Of a stretch of 64,000 nucleotides of DNA, positions 35,201 through 42,801 are shown piece by piece. Below the pieces are notes generated by a model. The model ran no database searches. It was not told the origin of the DNA and saw nothing but the letters and a program-made list of their open reading frames with translations. The position numbers and the translations under genes are program-made. How positions within the stretch are numbered: position 1 is the first letter of the stretch; the number at the start of each line of letters is the position of its first letter. The DNA comes from Microbacterium hominis (GTDB taxonomy: Bacteria; Actinomycetota; Actinomycetes; Actinomycetales; Microbacteriaceae). The stretch spans positions 3,658,001-3,722,000 of the forward strand of contig NZ_CP054038.1 of NCBI RefSeq assembly GCF_013282805.1, in the 5' to 3' direction.

Positions 35201-36250
35201 ATGAGCGCTGCCGGCACCTTCGCCTTCCTCGTGCACCCGCGAGCCCGACTGAGCGAGGACCTCGCCCGCGTGTGGCGTCCGCTCGGCGCCGTCCCCGAGC
35301 CGATCTACGACGTCGCGCTGCGCCGCCTGCCCGTGCCGCCGGTCACGATGGCGGGGGTCTCCATCGGCGGCGAGCGCGTCGGCCACGTGGTGCTGGTGCC
35401 CTTCGGCGCCCGCCACCTGCTCGCGCACGTCGACGAAGGACGCCGCCGCGTCTCGCGCGCCGTCGATCGCGCCGAATCGCTCGGCGCCGACGTGGTGGGC
35501 CTGGGTGCGCTCACCGCCACGGTGACGGCCGGAGGTCTCACCCTGCGCGGTCGCACCGGCATCGGCGTGACCAACGGCAACGCCTACACCGCGGCGATCG
35601 TCGACGATCAGGTGCGCGCGGCCGCCAGGCGGCGCGGGGATGAGGCGCGACGCATCGCGATCGTGGGCGCCAGCGGCAGCGTGGGATCAGGACTCGCGCG
35701 GCTTCTCGCCCGCGACCCGATCGCCTCGCAGCTCCTGCTCGTCGCGCGTTCGGCGCCGAAGCTCGAGGCGTTCGCGGCGAGCCTGCCCCGCGGCATCCAT
35801 GTCTCCACGGCGGTCTCGATCGACGCGGTCGCAGACGCCGACATCGTGGTGCTGCTCACCGCGTCGGCCGACGCGCTCCTGCGGCCCGAGCACCTCGCCC
35901 CCGGTGCGGTCGTGATCGACGGAACGCAGCCGCGCAACACCTCTCCCGACCTCGCCGAGGCCCGCCCCGACGTGACGGTGATCGACGGCGGAATCGTCGC
36001 GATCCCGAGCCTGCGGCTCGTCGGCGGCGATATCGGCCTGCCCGACGGGCGATCGTACGCGTGCTTCGCCGAGACGGCGATCCTCGCCCTCACCGGGCAC
36101 ACCGGCCACTTCTCGATCGGCATGCCCGACCTCGCGCAGATCGACGAGATCCGCGGCCGCGCGGCCGACCTCGCGCACCTGGGCTTCCGTCCCGCGCCGC
36201 CGACGAGCTTCGGCCACGCGCTCGCGCACGCCGAGGAGGTGCCCGCGTGA
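35201..36250 (+). CDS. acyl-ACP-reductase-like oxidoreductase (COG5322)
   Basis: 349 residues. The order matches cyanobacterial fatty acyl-ACP reductase (AAR): an N-terminal helical part, VGLGALTATVTAGGLTLRGRTG and GVTNGNAYTA, the NAD(P) motif GASGSVGSGLA (156-166), then SYACFAET with Cys288 where AAR has its catalytic thioester Cys. The same family is labelled predicted amino acid dehydrogenase. If it works like AAR it would reduce an acyl thioester to an aldehyde. It overlaps the flavoprotein gene downstream by GTGA, so the two are coupled. Substrate unknown. Confidence 0.7.
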   Translation: MSAAGTFAFLVHPRARLSEDLARVWRPLGAVPEPIYDVALRRLPVPPVTMAGVSIGGERVGHVVLVPFGARHLLAHVDEGRRRVSRAVDRAESLGADVVGLGALTATVTAGGLTLRGRTGIGVTNGNAYTAAIVDDQVRAAARRRGDEARRIAIVGASGSVGSGLARLLARDPIASQLLLVARSAPKLEAFAASLPRGIHVSTAVSIDAVADADIVVLLTASADALLRPEHLAPGAVVIDGTQPRNTSPDLAEARPDVTVIDGGIVAIPSLRLVGGDIGLPDGRSYACFAETAILALTGHTGHFSIGMPDLAQIDEIRGRAADLAHLGFRPAPPTSFGHALAHAEEVPA

Positions 36251-37482
36251 CCCGCATCGTGCTGCTCGGCGGCGGCTACGTCACCCTTCACGCGTATGCG
36301 GGCCTCGTCCGGGGGCTCCGCTCGCGCGTGCGCCGCGGCGAGGTCGAGATCGTCGTCATCTCGGCCGACCACTCCCACCGGTTCCATGGGTTCACGGGCG
36401 AGCTGCTCGCGGGCGACATCCGCCCTGACCGTCTCGCGACCCCGCTCGCCGAGGCGATGCCGCTGGCCCGCATCGAACGCGGCGTCGCGACCGCGATCGA
36501 TCCCCACGCGCACACCGTCACCTACGAGGGGGATGCCGGTGAGCGCACGCTCGCCTACGACCACCTGGTGGTCGGCACCGGCGCGCGCGAACCCGTCGCG
36601 GCGGTGCCCGGGCTCGCCGAGCACGCCCGCACGCTGCGCGGTGTGGACGAGATCGCGGCGCTGGGCGACCACGTGCGCTCCACCCGATGCGGCGAGGTCG
36701 TCGTGATCGGCGGCGGCGTCGCGGGGGCCGAGATCGCCGCGGCGATCGCCAAGCGCGGCCGGCGCGTGACGCTCGTGCACTCCGGCGACCGGGTGCTCGG
36801 CGCGTGGGACGACCAGCCCGCGCTCGTGGGAGCGGCCGCGCGGGATCTCGCCGACGCGGGGGTGACGCTGCGCCTCGGCGTGCGTGTCACCGAGGCGGAT
36901 GCGACGGGCATCGCACTCTCGGACGGCACGCGGCTGCGTGCCGACACGATCGTCGCGGCCGTCGGCGAGCGGCCCGTCGTCGTGCCCGGGCTCGATGCGT
37001 GGCGCGACCGGCGCGGCCGCCTCATCACGCGCCGCGACCTCGCCGTGCGCGCCGGCGTGTGGGCCGCGGGCGACGCCGCCGCCGTGGTGCACCCGGTGAC
37101 CGGGCTGCTCGTGCCGGCCGACGCGCTGTGGGCGATCAAGGGCGGCGAACACCTCGGCCGTCAGCTGGCGCGCGTGGTCGCCGGCCGCGCCCCGCGGCCC
37201 TTCCGCTACCGCGGCCTCGGCCGTGCGGCCGCGTTCGGTGTGGGGCGCGGCATCGCGGAACTGTACGGCATCCCGTTCACGGGCCGGATGGCGTGGATGC
37301 TGCGCCTGACGTTCTTCCTGCGCTTCATGCCGTCGCGCTCGCGCGCGGCCGGCGTGGTCGCCGACCTCGCGGCGGCCGTCGCCCGGTCAGTGCGCGACGC
37401 TCAGGCCCAACGCCGGCACCACTCGTACATGACGACCGCTCCGGCGGCGCTCGCGTTGATCGACCGCGTCGAGCCGAACTGA
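36247..37482 (+). CDS. NDH-2-like FAD/pyridine nucleotide oxidoreductase
   Basis: 411 residues, GTG overlapping the previous stop by 4 bp. FAD motif TRIVLLGGGYVTLHAY at the N-terminus, second Rossmann VVIGGGVAGAEIAAAI, and GVWAAGDAAAV for FAD; the ending contains a long basic/hydrophobic region (RMAWMLRLTFFLRFMPSR) suited to membrane contact, as in type II NADH dehydrogenases. It may regenerate or consume NAD(P)H for the partner reductase. Its last 82 bp overlap the end of the convergent methyltransferase gene. Confidence 0.78.
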   Translation: MTRIVLLGGGYVTLHAYAGLVRGLRSRVRRGEVEIVVISADHSHRFHGFTGELLAGDIRPDRLATPLAEAMPLARIERGVATAIDPHAHTVTYEGDAGERTLAYDHLVVGTGAREPVAAVPGLAEHARTLRGVDEIAALGDHVRSTRCGEVVVIGGGVAGAEIAAAIAKRGRRVTLVHSGDRVLGAWDDQPALVGAAARDLADAGVTLRLGVRVTEADATGIALSDGTRLRADTIVAAVGERPVVVPGLDAWRDRRGRLITRRDLAVRAGVWAAGDAAAVVHPVTGLLVPADALWAIKGGEHLGRQLARVVAGRAPRPFRYRGLGRAAAFGVGRGIAELYGIPFTGRMAWMLRLTFFLRFMPSRSRAAGVVADLAAAVARSVRDAQAQRRHHSYMTTAPAALALIDRVEPN

Positions 37483-38024
37483 GTGATCTCGATGACCCCG
37501 GATGCCGCGGCGAGCGCCTCCGGAGACAGACCGGGGCCTTCCTGGCCGAACAGGAGCACGCACGCCTCGGGGAGATCGGCGCGATCGAGCGGCGCGGATC
37601 CGTCGACGTTGTCGATCGCGAGGATCGGCAGTCCCTCGGCATCCGCCCACGCGGCGAAGGTCGCGACGTCTTCGTGATGGCGCACGTGCTGGTAGCGGTC
37701 GGTCACCATTGCGCCGCGGCGATTCCAGCGGCGCCGCCCGACGATGTGCACCTCGGCGGCGAGAAAGGCGTTCGCGCTGCGCACGATCGAGCCGATGTTC
37801 ATGTCGTGCTGCCAGTTCTCGATCGCGACGTGGAAGGGATGCCGCCGCGTGTCGAGGTCTGCCACGATCGCCTCCATCGTCCAGTACCGGTACCCGTCGA
37901 CGACGTTGCGCGTGTCGCCGTGCGCGAGCAGATCGCGGTCGTAGCGGTCGTCGTCGGGCCACGCGGCCTCTCCGCCGGGCCACGGCCCGACGCCGTGGGG
38001 AAGCACGGGCTCCGAAGCAGTCAC
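37401..38024 (-). CDS. TrmH-family RNA 2'-O-methyltransferase
   Basis: 207 residues from GTG at 38022-38024, after TACGGT (leaderless type). SPOUT motifs: NIGSIVRSANAF (motif 1), LLFGQEGPGLSPE (motif 2) and ITQFGSTRSINASAAGAVVMYEW (motif 3), which form the trefoil knot that binds S-adenosylmethionine. It probably methylates tRNA or rRNA ribose. The gene overlaps the convergent flavoprotein gene by 82 bp at the 3' ends. Confidence 0.88.
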   Translation of the reverse strand: MTASEPVLPHGVGPWPGGEAAWPDDDRYDRDLLAHGDTRNVVDGYRYWTMEAIVADLDTRRHPFHVAIENWQHDMNIGSIVRSANAFLAAEVHIVGRRRWNRRGAMVTDRYQHVRHHEDVATFAAWADAEGLPILAIDNVDGSAPLDRADLPEACVLLFGQEGPGLSPEALAAASGVIEITQFGSTRSINASAAGAVVMYEWCRRWA

Positions 38025-38057
38025 CCCGCCACCGTATCCCGCGCGCGAATTCCGAGG

Positions 38058-38073
38058 TTTCGGTCCTCCGAAA
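38058..38073. promoter_or_regulatory. DtxR/MntR-type operator 1 at mntH
   Basis: TTTCGG-TCCT-CCGAAA, perfect 6-bp arms and 4-bp spacer, 20 bp upstream of the mntH start and 28 bp centre to centre from operator 2. Confidence 0.75.
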
Positions 38074-38084
38074 TATCGCGTACT

Positions 38085-38102
38085 CTTTCGGCATGCCGAA
38101 AG
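38085..38102. promoter_or_regulatory. DtxR/MntR-type operator 2 over the mntH start
   Basis: CTTTCGGCATGCCGAAAG is a perfect 18-bp palindrome with the mntH ATG at its centre. A TACTCT box 6 bp before ATG suggests the transcript begins here, so bound MntR would block initiation directly. Confidence 0.78.
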
Positions 38103-39478
38103 TCGTCGAGGGGATGCGGATGCCAGGCACTTCCGCCCAGGGGGGTTCCGGTGCCGGCCCCACGGCACCGGTGCGAAGCGAGCGAAGCTTGCGCCTGGCA
38201 TCCGTCCCTCGAATCGCCTGGCTGATCGGACCTGCGCTCGTTGCCGGGGTCGCCTATCTCGACCCCGGCAACGTAGCCAGCAACATGACCGCGGGCGCGC
38301 TGTACGGGTATCTCCTGGTCTGGGTGGTGGTGCTGGCCAACGTGATGGCCTGGCTCATCCAGTACCTGTCGGCCAAGCTCGGCATCGTCTCCGGGCAGAG
38401 CCTGCCCGAGGTTCTCGGCCAGCGGATGCGGAGCGCCTGGGGGCGTCGCGCGTACTGGCTGCAGGCCGAGCTGGTGGCCATGGCCACCGACATCGCCGAG
38501 GTGATCGGCGGTGCGGTCGCACTGTGGCTGCTGTTCGGCGTCCCACTCGTGTGGGGCGGCGTGATCACCGGCGCCGTGTCGATCGGACTGCTGCTCGTGC
38601 AATCGCGGGGCGGGGCGCGGGCATTCGAGGTGATCGTGATCGGCATGGTCGCCGTGATCGCCGTGGGCTTCACGTTCGGCGTATTCCTCGGCCCGCCGGA
38701 GCCGAGCGGCGTCCTCGGCGGCATGGTGCCGCGCTTCGAGGATGCGGGATCGGTGCTGCTGGCGGCATCCATCCTCGGCGCGACGATCATGCCGCACGCC
38801 ATCTACGCGCATTCGGCGCTCGCGCGCGACCGGTTCGCGCCGCGCCACCACCGTGTCGGCGACGTGTTCGACCAGGCCACCGGCGCCCGCGTCCCCGCGC
38901 CGCTGGAGCACCGGCGTGGAATCAGCACCGCACGGCTGCTGACCGCGACCCGCTGGGACGTCACGATCGCGATGCTCATCGCCGGCACCGTGAACCTCTG
39001 CATCCTGTTGCTGGCGGCCGCGAACCTCGTCGGCGTCCCCGGCACCGAGACCCTCGAGGGCGCCTACGCGGCGCTGCGAGACGGGCTCGGCCCGGTCGTG
39101 GCGACCCTGTTCGCCGTCGGTCTGCTCGCGAGCGGCCTGGCGAGCACGTCGGTCGGCGCCTACGCCGGGGCCGAGATCATGCACGGGCTGCTGCGCGTGC
39201 GCGTGCCGCTGCTGGTTCGCCGCCTCGTCACCCTGCTGCCGGCGCTGGCGATCCTCGCGGTCGGCTTCGACCCGACCCTCGCGCTCGTGCTGAGCCAGGT
39301 GGTCCTCTCGTTCGGCATCCCCTTCGCGCTCATCCCGCTGGTCGTGCTCACCGCGAAGCGCGAGGTTCTCGGGCCGTTCCGCAACCGGTGGATCACCACG
39401 GCCGCCGGCGTCGCGGCATCCGTGTTCCTCATCGCGCTCAACGCCCTCCTGCTCGTGCTCGTCTTCACGGGGGCGTGA
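38093..39478 (+). CDS. mntH: NRAMP manganese transporter
   Basis: 461 residues from the ATG at 38093; an ATG at 38114 after GAGGGG is an alternative. About eleven membrane helices. The metal site is visible: DPGN at 57-60 (AYLDPGNVASN) and MPH at 233-235 (TIMPHAIYAHS). NRAMP proteins import Mn(II) (also Fe(II)) with protons. Two identical-type palindromes overlap the promoter and start, and a DtxR/MntR regulator gene follows 45 bp after, so manganese repression is a firm inference. Confidence 0.93.
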   Translation: MPKVVEGMRMPGTSAQGGSGAGPTAPVRSERSLRLASVPRIAWLIGPALVAGVAYLDPGNVASNMTAGALYGYLLVWVVVLANVMAWLIQYLSAKLGIVSGQSLPEVLGQRMRSAWGRRAYWLQAELVAMATDIAEVIGGAVALWLLFGVPLVWGGVITGAVSIGLLLVQSRGGARAFEVIVIGMVAVIAVGFTFGVFLGPPEPSGVLGGMVPRFEDAGSVLLAASILGATIMPHAIYAHSALARDRFAPRHHRVGDVFDQATGARVPAPLEHRRGISTARLLTATRWDVTIAMLIAGTVNLCILLLAAANLVGVPGTETLEGAYAALRDGLGPVVATLFAVGLLASGLASTSVGAYAGAEIMHGLLRVRVPLLVRRLVTLLPALAILAVGFDPTLALVLSQVVLSFGIPFALIPLVVLTAKREVLGPFRNRWITTAAGVAASVFLIALNALLLVLVFTGA

Positions 39479-39523
39479 CCGGCTCCGGCGCGGCGGCCTG
39501 AGCGCCGCCGGTACCCTGGGACG

Positions 39524-40159
39524 GTGGCATCCCCCGCGGTCGACGACTACCTGAAGACCATCTACCACCACACCGAGTGGCAGAACGAGCGCATCACGCC
39601 CTCGCAGCTGGCGGGGGTGCTCGGGCTCGCCCCGTCGAGCGTCACCGAGATGGTGAAGAAGCTCGCCGCACAGGGCCTGGTCACCCACCGCCCGTACGGC
39701 CCGATCGGGCTCACCGACGACGGACAGCGCCGCGCCGCCGCCATCATCCGCCGCCACCGTCTCATCGAGACCTGGCTGGTGAGCGAGTTCGGCTACGGGT
39801 GGGACGAGGTGCACGACGAGGCCGAGGTGCTCGAGCACTCGATCAGCGACCGCCTCCTCGAGCGGATCGACGAGCGCCTGGGCCGCCCGCGCTTCGACCC
39901 GCACGGCGACGCGATCCCCGATGCCGACGGCAACGTGGAGCGCGAGCCGTTCGTGCTGCTCGCCGACGCCGCCTCCGGCCACCGCGGACGGGTGCTGCGC
40001 ATCAGCGACCGCGACCCCGAGATCCTGCGAGCGGCCGAGGCCGCCGGCCTCGCGGTCGGCGTCGAGGTGATCGTCGGCGATGCCGGGGCCCTCCGCGTCG
40101 CCGGCGACGACGCGGCCCTTCCCGCCGACGCCGCCGACGCCGTCTGGCTCACGGCCTGA
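39524..40159 (+). CDS. mntR: DtxR/MntR-family metal-dependent repressor
   Basis: 211 residues, GTG start shortly after a TACCCT box. N-terminal winged helix (TPSQLAGVLGLAPSSVTEMVKKL), metal-binding/dimerisation helices with RHRLIETWLV and DEVHDEAEVLEHSISDRL (the Glu/His ligands), and a C-terminal SH3/FeoA-like domain about 145-211. DtxR members sense Fe(II) or Mn(II); adjacency to NRAMP favours manganese. The TTTCGG-N4-CCGAAA sites before mntH are its likely targets. Confidence 0.9.
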   Translation: MASPAVDDYLKTIYHHTEWQNERITPSQLAGVLGLAPSSVTEMVKKLAAQGLVTHRPYGPIGLTDDGQRRAAAIIRRHRLIETWLVSEFGYGWDEVHDEAEVLEHSISDRLLERIDERLGRPRFDPHGDAIPDADGNVEREPFVLLADAASGHRGRVLRISDRDPEILRAAEAAGLAVGVEVIVGDAGALRVAGDDAALPADAADAVWLTA

Positions 40160-40187
40160 CGGTGCGCCCAGCTGTCTGAGGCCGCAT

Positions 40188-41144
40188 TCAGCGCCGGCGC
40201 CGGCGCGCCGCCTTGCTCATCGGCCAGGGCACGCTCGCGCGCTCGCAGTGCTCCCACAGGCGCTCCCCGACCGCGGGCTCACGGGTGATCTTTGCCGGCG
40301 TGCCGCGCTTCGGCTCGCCGCGGGGGCCGAACTGCGGTCCCCAGAACTCCCCGCCGCCGATCGTGGGGTCGACCAGCGCGCGCACGAGCGACCACGCCCC
40401 GTGCTCTTTGGACTGGGTGATCGGCATCTGCAGGCTGTCGGTGAACCGCGTGCCGCGCGTGGGTTCGTTCACGTCGCGGATGCCCACCGTGCGTCCGCTC
40501 ACCGAGTAGCCGGGATGGGCGACGATGCTCGCCACCCGCACGCCGGCGACCCGCAGCCGCCGATCGGCTTCGAGCCCGAGGGCCGTGGTGGCGATCTTCG
40601 ACTGCGCGTATGCGCGCCAGGGGGTGTAGCCGGTGCGCAGCTCGGGGTCCATCGGGTCGTAGGGCGTGAGCTTGGTGGCGAGGCTCCCGACCCACACCAT
40701 GCGCCCCGACGCCGAGGCGAGGATGGTGAGCAGCTCCGCCGCGAGGGCGAAGTGCCCGAGCACATTGGTCGCGAAGACGATCTCATGCCCCTCGGGCGAG
40801 GTCGTGCGCTCCTTCGGCGGATGCACGATGCCGGCGTTCAGCAGCAGCCCGTCGAGCTTCTTGCGGGACCGGATGGATGCCGCGGCTGCGCGCACCGAGC
40901 CGAGGTTGGCGGTGTCGAGCAGCATCGTCTCGATCGCGCTGGGATCGGCATCCACTCGCTTTCGCAGCGCCGCACGCGCGGACTGCAGACGCGTCGCGGA
41001 GCGCCCGGTCATGATCACGCGCGCCCCCGCGCCGATGAGCTGCTCGCACGAGAAATAGCCGAGCCCGCGGTTGCCGCCGGTGACGAGATAGGTGCGCCCG
41101 GACAGGTCGGGAAGCCGTCGAGGGTCCCACGCGTCGTTCGCCAC
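40188..41144 (-). CDS. short-chain dehydrogenase/reductase
   Basis: 318 residues from GTG at 41142-41144, right after TAGTCT (leaderless type). Cofactor motif TGGNRGLG, NAG in LLNAGIVHPP, catalytic Ser in VWVGSLA and YxxxK in YAQSK; a C-terminal extension of about 60 basic/polar residues. It resembles the retinol dehydrogenase/protochlorophyllide reductase-like SDRs. Substrate unknown. Convergent with mntR, 28 bp apart. Confidence 0.87.
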   Translation of the reverse strand: MANDAWDPRRLPDLSGRTYLVTGGNRGLGYFSCEQLIGAGARVIMTGRSATRLQSARAALRKRVDADPSAIETMLLDTANLGSVRAAAASIRSRKKLDGLLLNAGIVHPPKERTTSPEGHEIVFATNVLGHFALAAELLTILASASGRMVWVGSLATKLTPYDPMDPELRTGYTPWRAYAQSKIATTALGLEADRRLRVAGVRVASIVAHPGYSVSGRTVGIRDVNEPTRGTRFTDSLQMPITQSKEHGAWSLVRALVDPTIGGGEFWGPQFGPRGEPKRGTPAKITREPAVGERLWEHCERASVPWPMSKAARRRRR

Positions 41145-41199
41145 GAGGATGAGACTACGCCCGGCGGCGCGCGCCGACGAACGCACCTAGGCTGTTCGC

Positions 41200-42009
41200 A
41201 TGCGGACCCGTGCCGAGATCGAATGCTGGCTGACCGACATGGACGGCGTGCTGGTCCACGAGAACACCCCGATCCCGGGTGCGAGCGAGCTGCTCGACCA
41301 CTGGCGCGACACCGCGACGCCGTTCCTGGTGCTCACGAACAACTCGATCTTCACGCCCCGCGACCTCTCCGCCCGGCTGCGCGCGTCGGGTCTGATCGTG
41401 CCCGAGGAGCGCATCTGGACCTCGGCGCTGGCCACGGCCGACTTCCTGCAGTCGCAGATGCCCGGGGGCACCGCGTTCGTCATCGGCGAGGCGGGACTGA
41501 CCACCGCGCTGCACGAGGCCGGCTTCATCATGACCGAGACCGACCCCGACTACGTCGTGGTCGGCGAGACCCGCAACTACTCGTTCGAGGCGATCACCAA
41601 GGCGATCCGGCTCATCGGGGCCGGGGCGCGCTTCATCGCGACCAACCCCGACGCCACGGGCCCTTCGACGGAGGGCCTGCTGCCGGCGACCGGGGCGATC
41701 ACCGCGCTCATCACCAAGGCCACCGGCCGGGAGCCTTACGTGGTCGGAAAGCCCAACCCCATGATGTTCCGCTCGGCGCTCAACCGCATCGGCGCGCACT
41801 CCGAGAACACCGGCATGATCGGCGACCGCATGGACACCGACGTGGTCGCCGGCATCGAGGCGGGCCTGCACACCGTGCTCGTGCTCACCGGCATCTCCGA
41901 CGCCGCCGACGTGCAGCGCTTCCCCTTCCGCCCCGACGAGGTGCTCGACTCGGTCGCCGCGCTCCTTCCCGAAGAGCCCGCCGAGTCCGAGATGCCGGAG
42001 GGCGTCTGA
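41200..42009 (+). CDS. HAD-superfamily hydrolase, NagD/subfamily IIA
   Basis: 269 residues, leaderless start after TAGGCT. Motif I WLTDMDGVLVHENTPIPGA, motif II VLTNNSIFTPRD, lysine in VVGKPNPMMF and motif IV MIGDRMDTDVVAGIEAG, with a C2 cap between. NagD-type enzymes dephosphorylate nucleotides or sugar phosphates. Divergent from the SDR gene. Confidence 0.9.
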   Translation: MRTRAEIECWLTDMDGVLVHENTPIPGASELLDHWRDTATPFLVLTNNSIFTPRDLSARLRASGLIVPEERIWTSALATADFLQSQMPGGTAFVIGEAGLTTALHEAGFIMTETDPDYVVVGETRNYSFEAITKAIRLIGAGARFIATNPDATGPSTEGLLPATGAITALITKATGREPYVVGKPNPMMFRSALNRIGAHSENTGMIGDRMDTDVVAGIEAGLHTVLVLTGISDAADVQRFPFRPDEVLDSVAALLPEEPAESEMPEGV

Positions 42010-42051
42010 CGCGGACGCCGTCCGTCCGCATTCACGGGTAGGGTCGCCGGC

Positions 42052-42624
42052 ATGGGAGCACTCGACGACGGCGAACGGGTCGAAGCGGTGGATGCCGCGG
42101 CCTGGCGCGCCTGGCTGGAGGAGAACCACCGCACGTCGACGGGCGCCTGGCTGGTGCGACCGCGACCCGGGTCGGGCCTCGAACTCGTCGCCTACGAGGA
42201 CGCCATCCGCCAGGCGCTGTGCTTCGGCTGGGTGGACGGCCCGGTGCGCTCGTTCGACGAGGAGCGCGGAGGCCTCTGGTTCGCGCCCCGCCGCCCGTCG
42301 AGCGGGTGGGCCGCCACCAACAAGGCCCGCGTGATCGCGCTCGAGGAGTCGGGAGAGATGACCGATGCCGGCCGCCGCGCGATGGAGATCGCGCGGGCGA
42401 ACGGCGCGTGGAGCATGCTCGACAACGCCGAGGCACTGCGGGAGCCCGCAGATCTCGCCGCCGCATTGGATGCCGCGCCCGTCGCTCGCGCGGCATGGGA
42501 CGCCTTCCCGCCGTCCGCGCGCAAGCTCGGCATCGCGACCGTCGACATGGCCCGGCGGCCCGAGACCCGGTCCGCGCGCATCGCGAAGATCGTGGCCGAT
42601 GCGGCCGAGGGGAGGCGGCCGTGA
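42052..42624 (+). CDS. YdeI/OmpD-associated family protein
   Basis: 190 residues, ATG after TAGGGT (leaderless type). Family marks: AWRAWLEENH, YEDAIRQALCFGWVDGPVRSFDEE, and FAPRRPSSGWAATNKAR. Members are small soluble proteins linked to stress, with no proven activity. It overlaps a tiny membrane protein by GTGA. Confidence 0.82.
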   Translation: MGALDDGERVEAVDAAAWRAWLEENHRTSTGAWLVRPRPGSGLELVAYEDAIRQALCFGWVDGPVRSFDEERGGLWFAPRRPSSGWAATNKARVIALEESGEMTDAGRRAMEIARANGAWSMLDNAEALREPADLAAALDAAPVARAAWDAFPPSARKLGIATVDMARRPETRSARIAKIVADAAEGRRP

Positions 42625-42731
42625 TCAGCGGGGTCGAGCAGGCGCTGCTCTACGGTGTCTCGGCGATCGTGCTGCTGGGCACGACGATCCTGGTCGCGTG
42701 GCAGCTCTGGCAGCGCCGCGGCAAGGACTGA
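42621..42731 (+). CDS. 36-residue membrane protein
   Basis: GTG start overlapping the previous stop by 4 bp, with GGGGAGG as ribosome site. One hydrophobic helix (LLYGVSAIVLLGTTILVAW) followed by basic QLWQRRGKD, so the C-terminus should face the cytoplasm. Coding is supported by the overlap, the ribosome site and a terminator soon after. Function unknown. Confidence 0.65.
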   Translation: MISGVEQALLYGVSAIVLLGTTILVAWQLWQRRGKD

Positions 42732-42758
42732 TCGCTCGGGAGCGCGCTGATACGCCGA

Positions 42759-42789
42759 AGGCGGGCACGGCCTTCGGCCGCGCCCGCCT
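42759..42789. terminator. bidirectional terminator hairpin
   Basis: AGGCGGGC pairs with GCCCGCCT, with an inner GGCC-TTC-GGCC stem. It lies between two convergent units, ending 12 bp from the subtilase stop. Confidence 0.75.
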
Positions 42790-42801
42790 CCGCTCAGCGC
42801 C

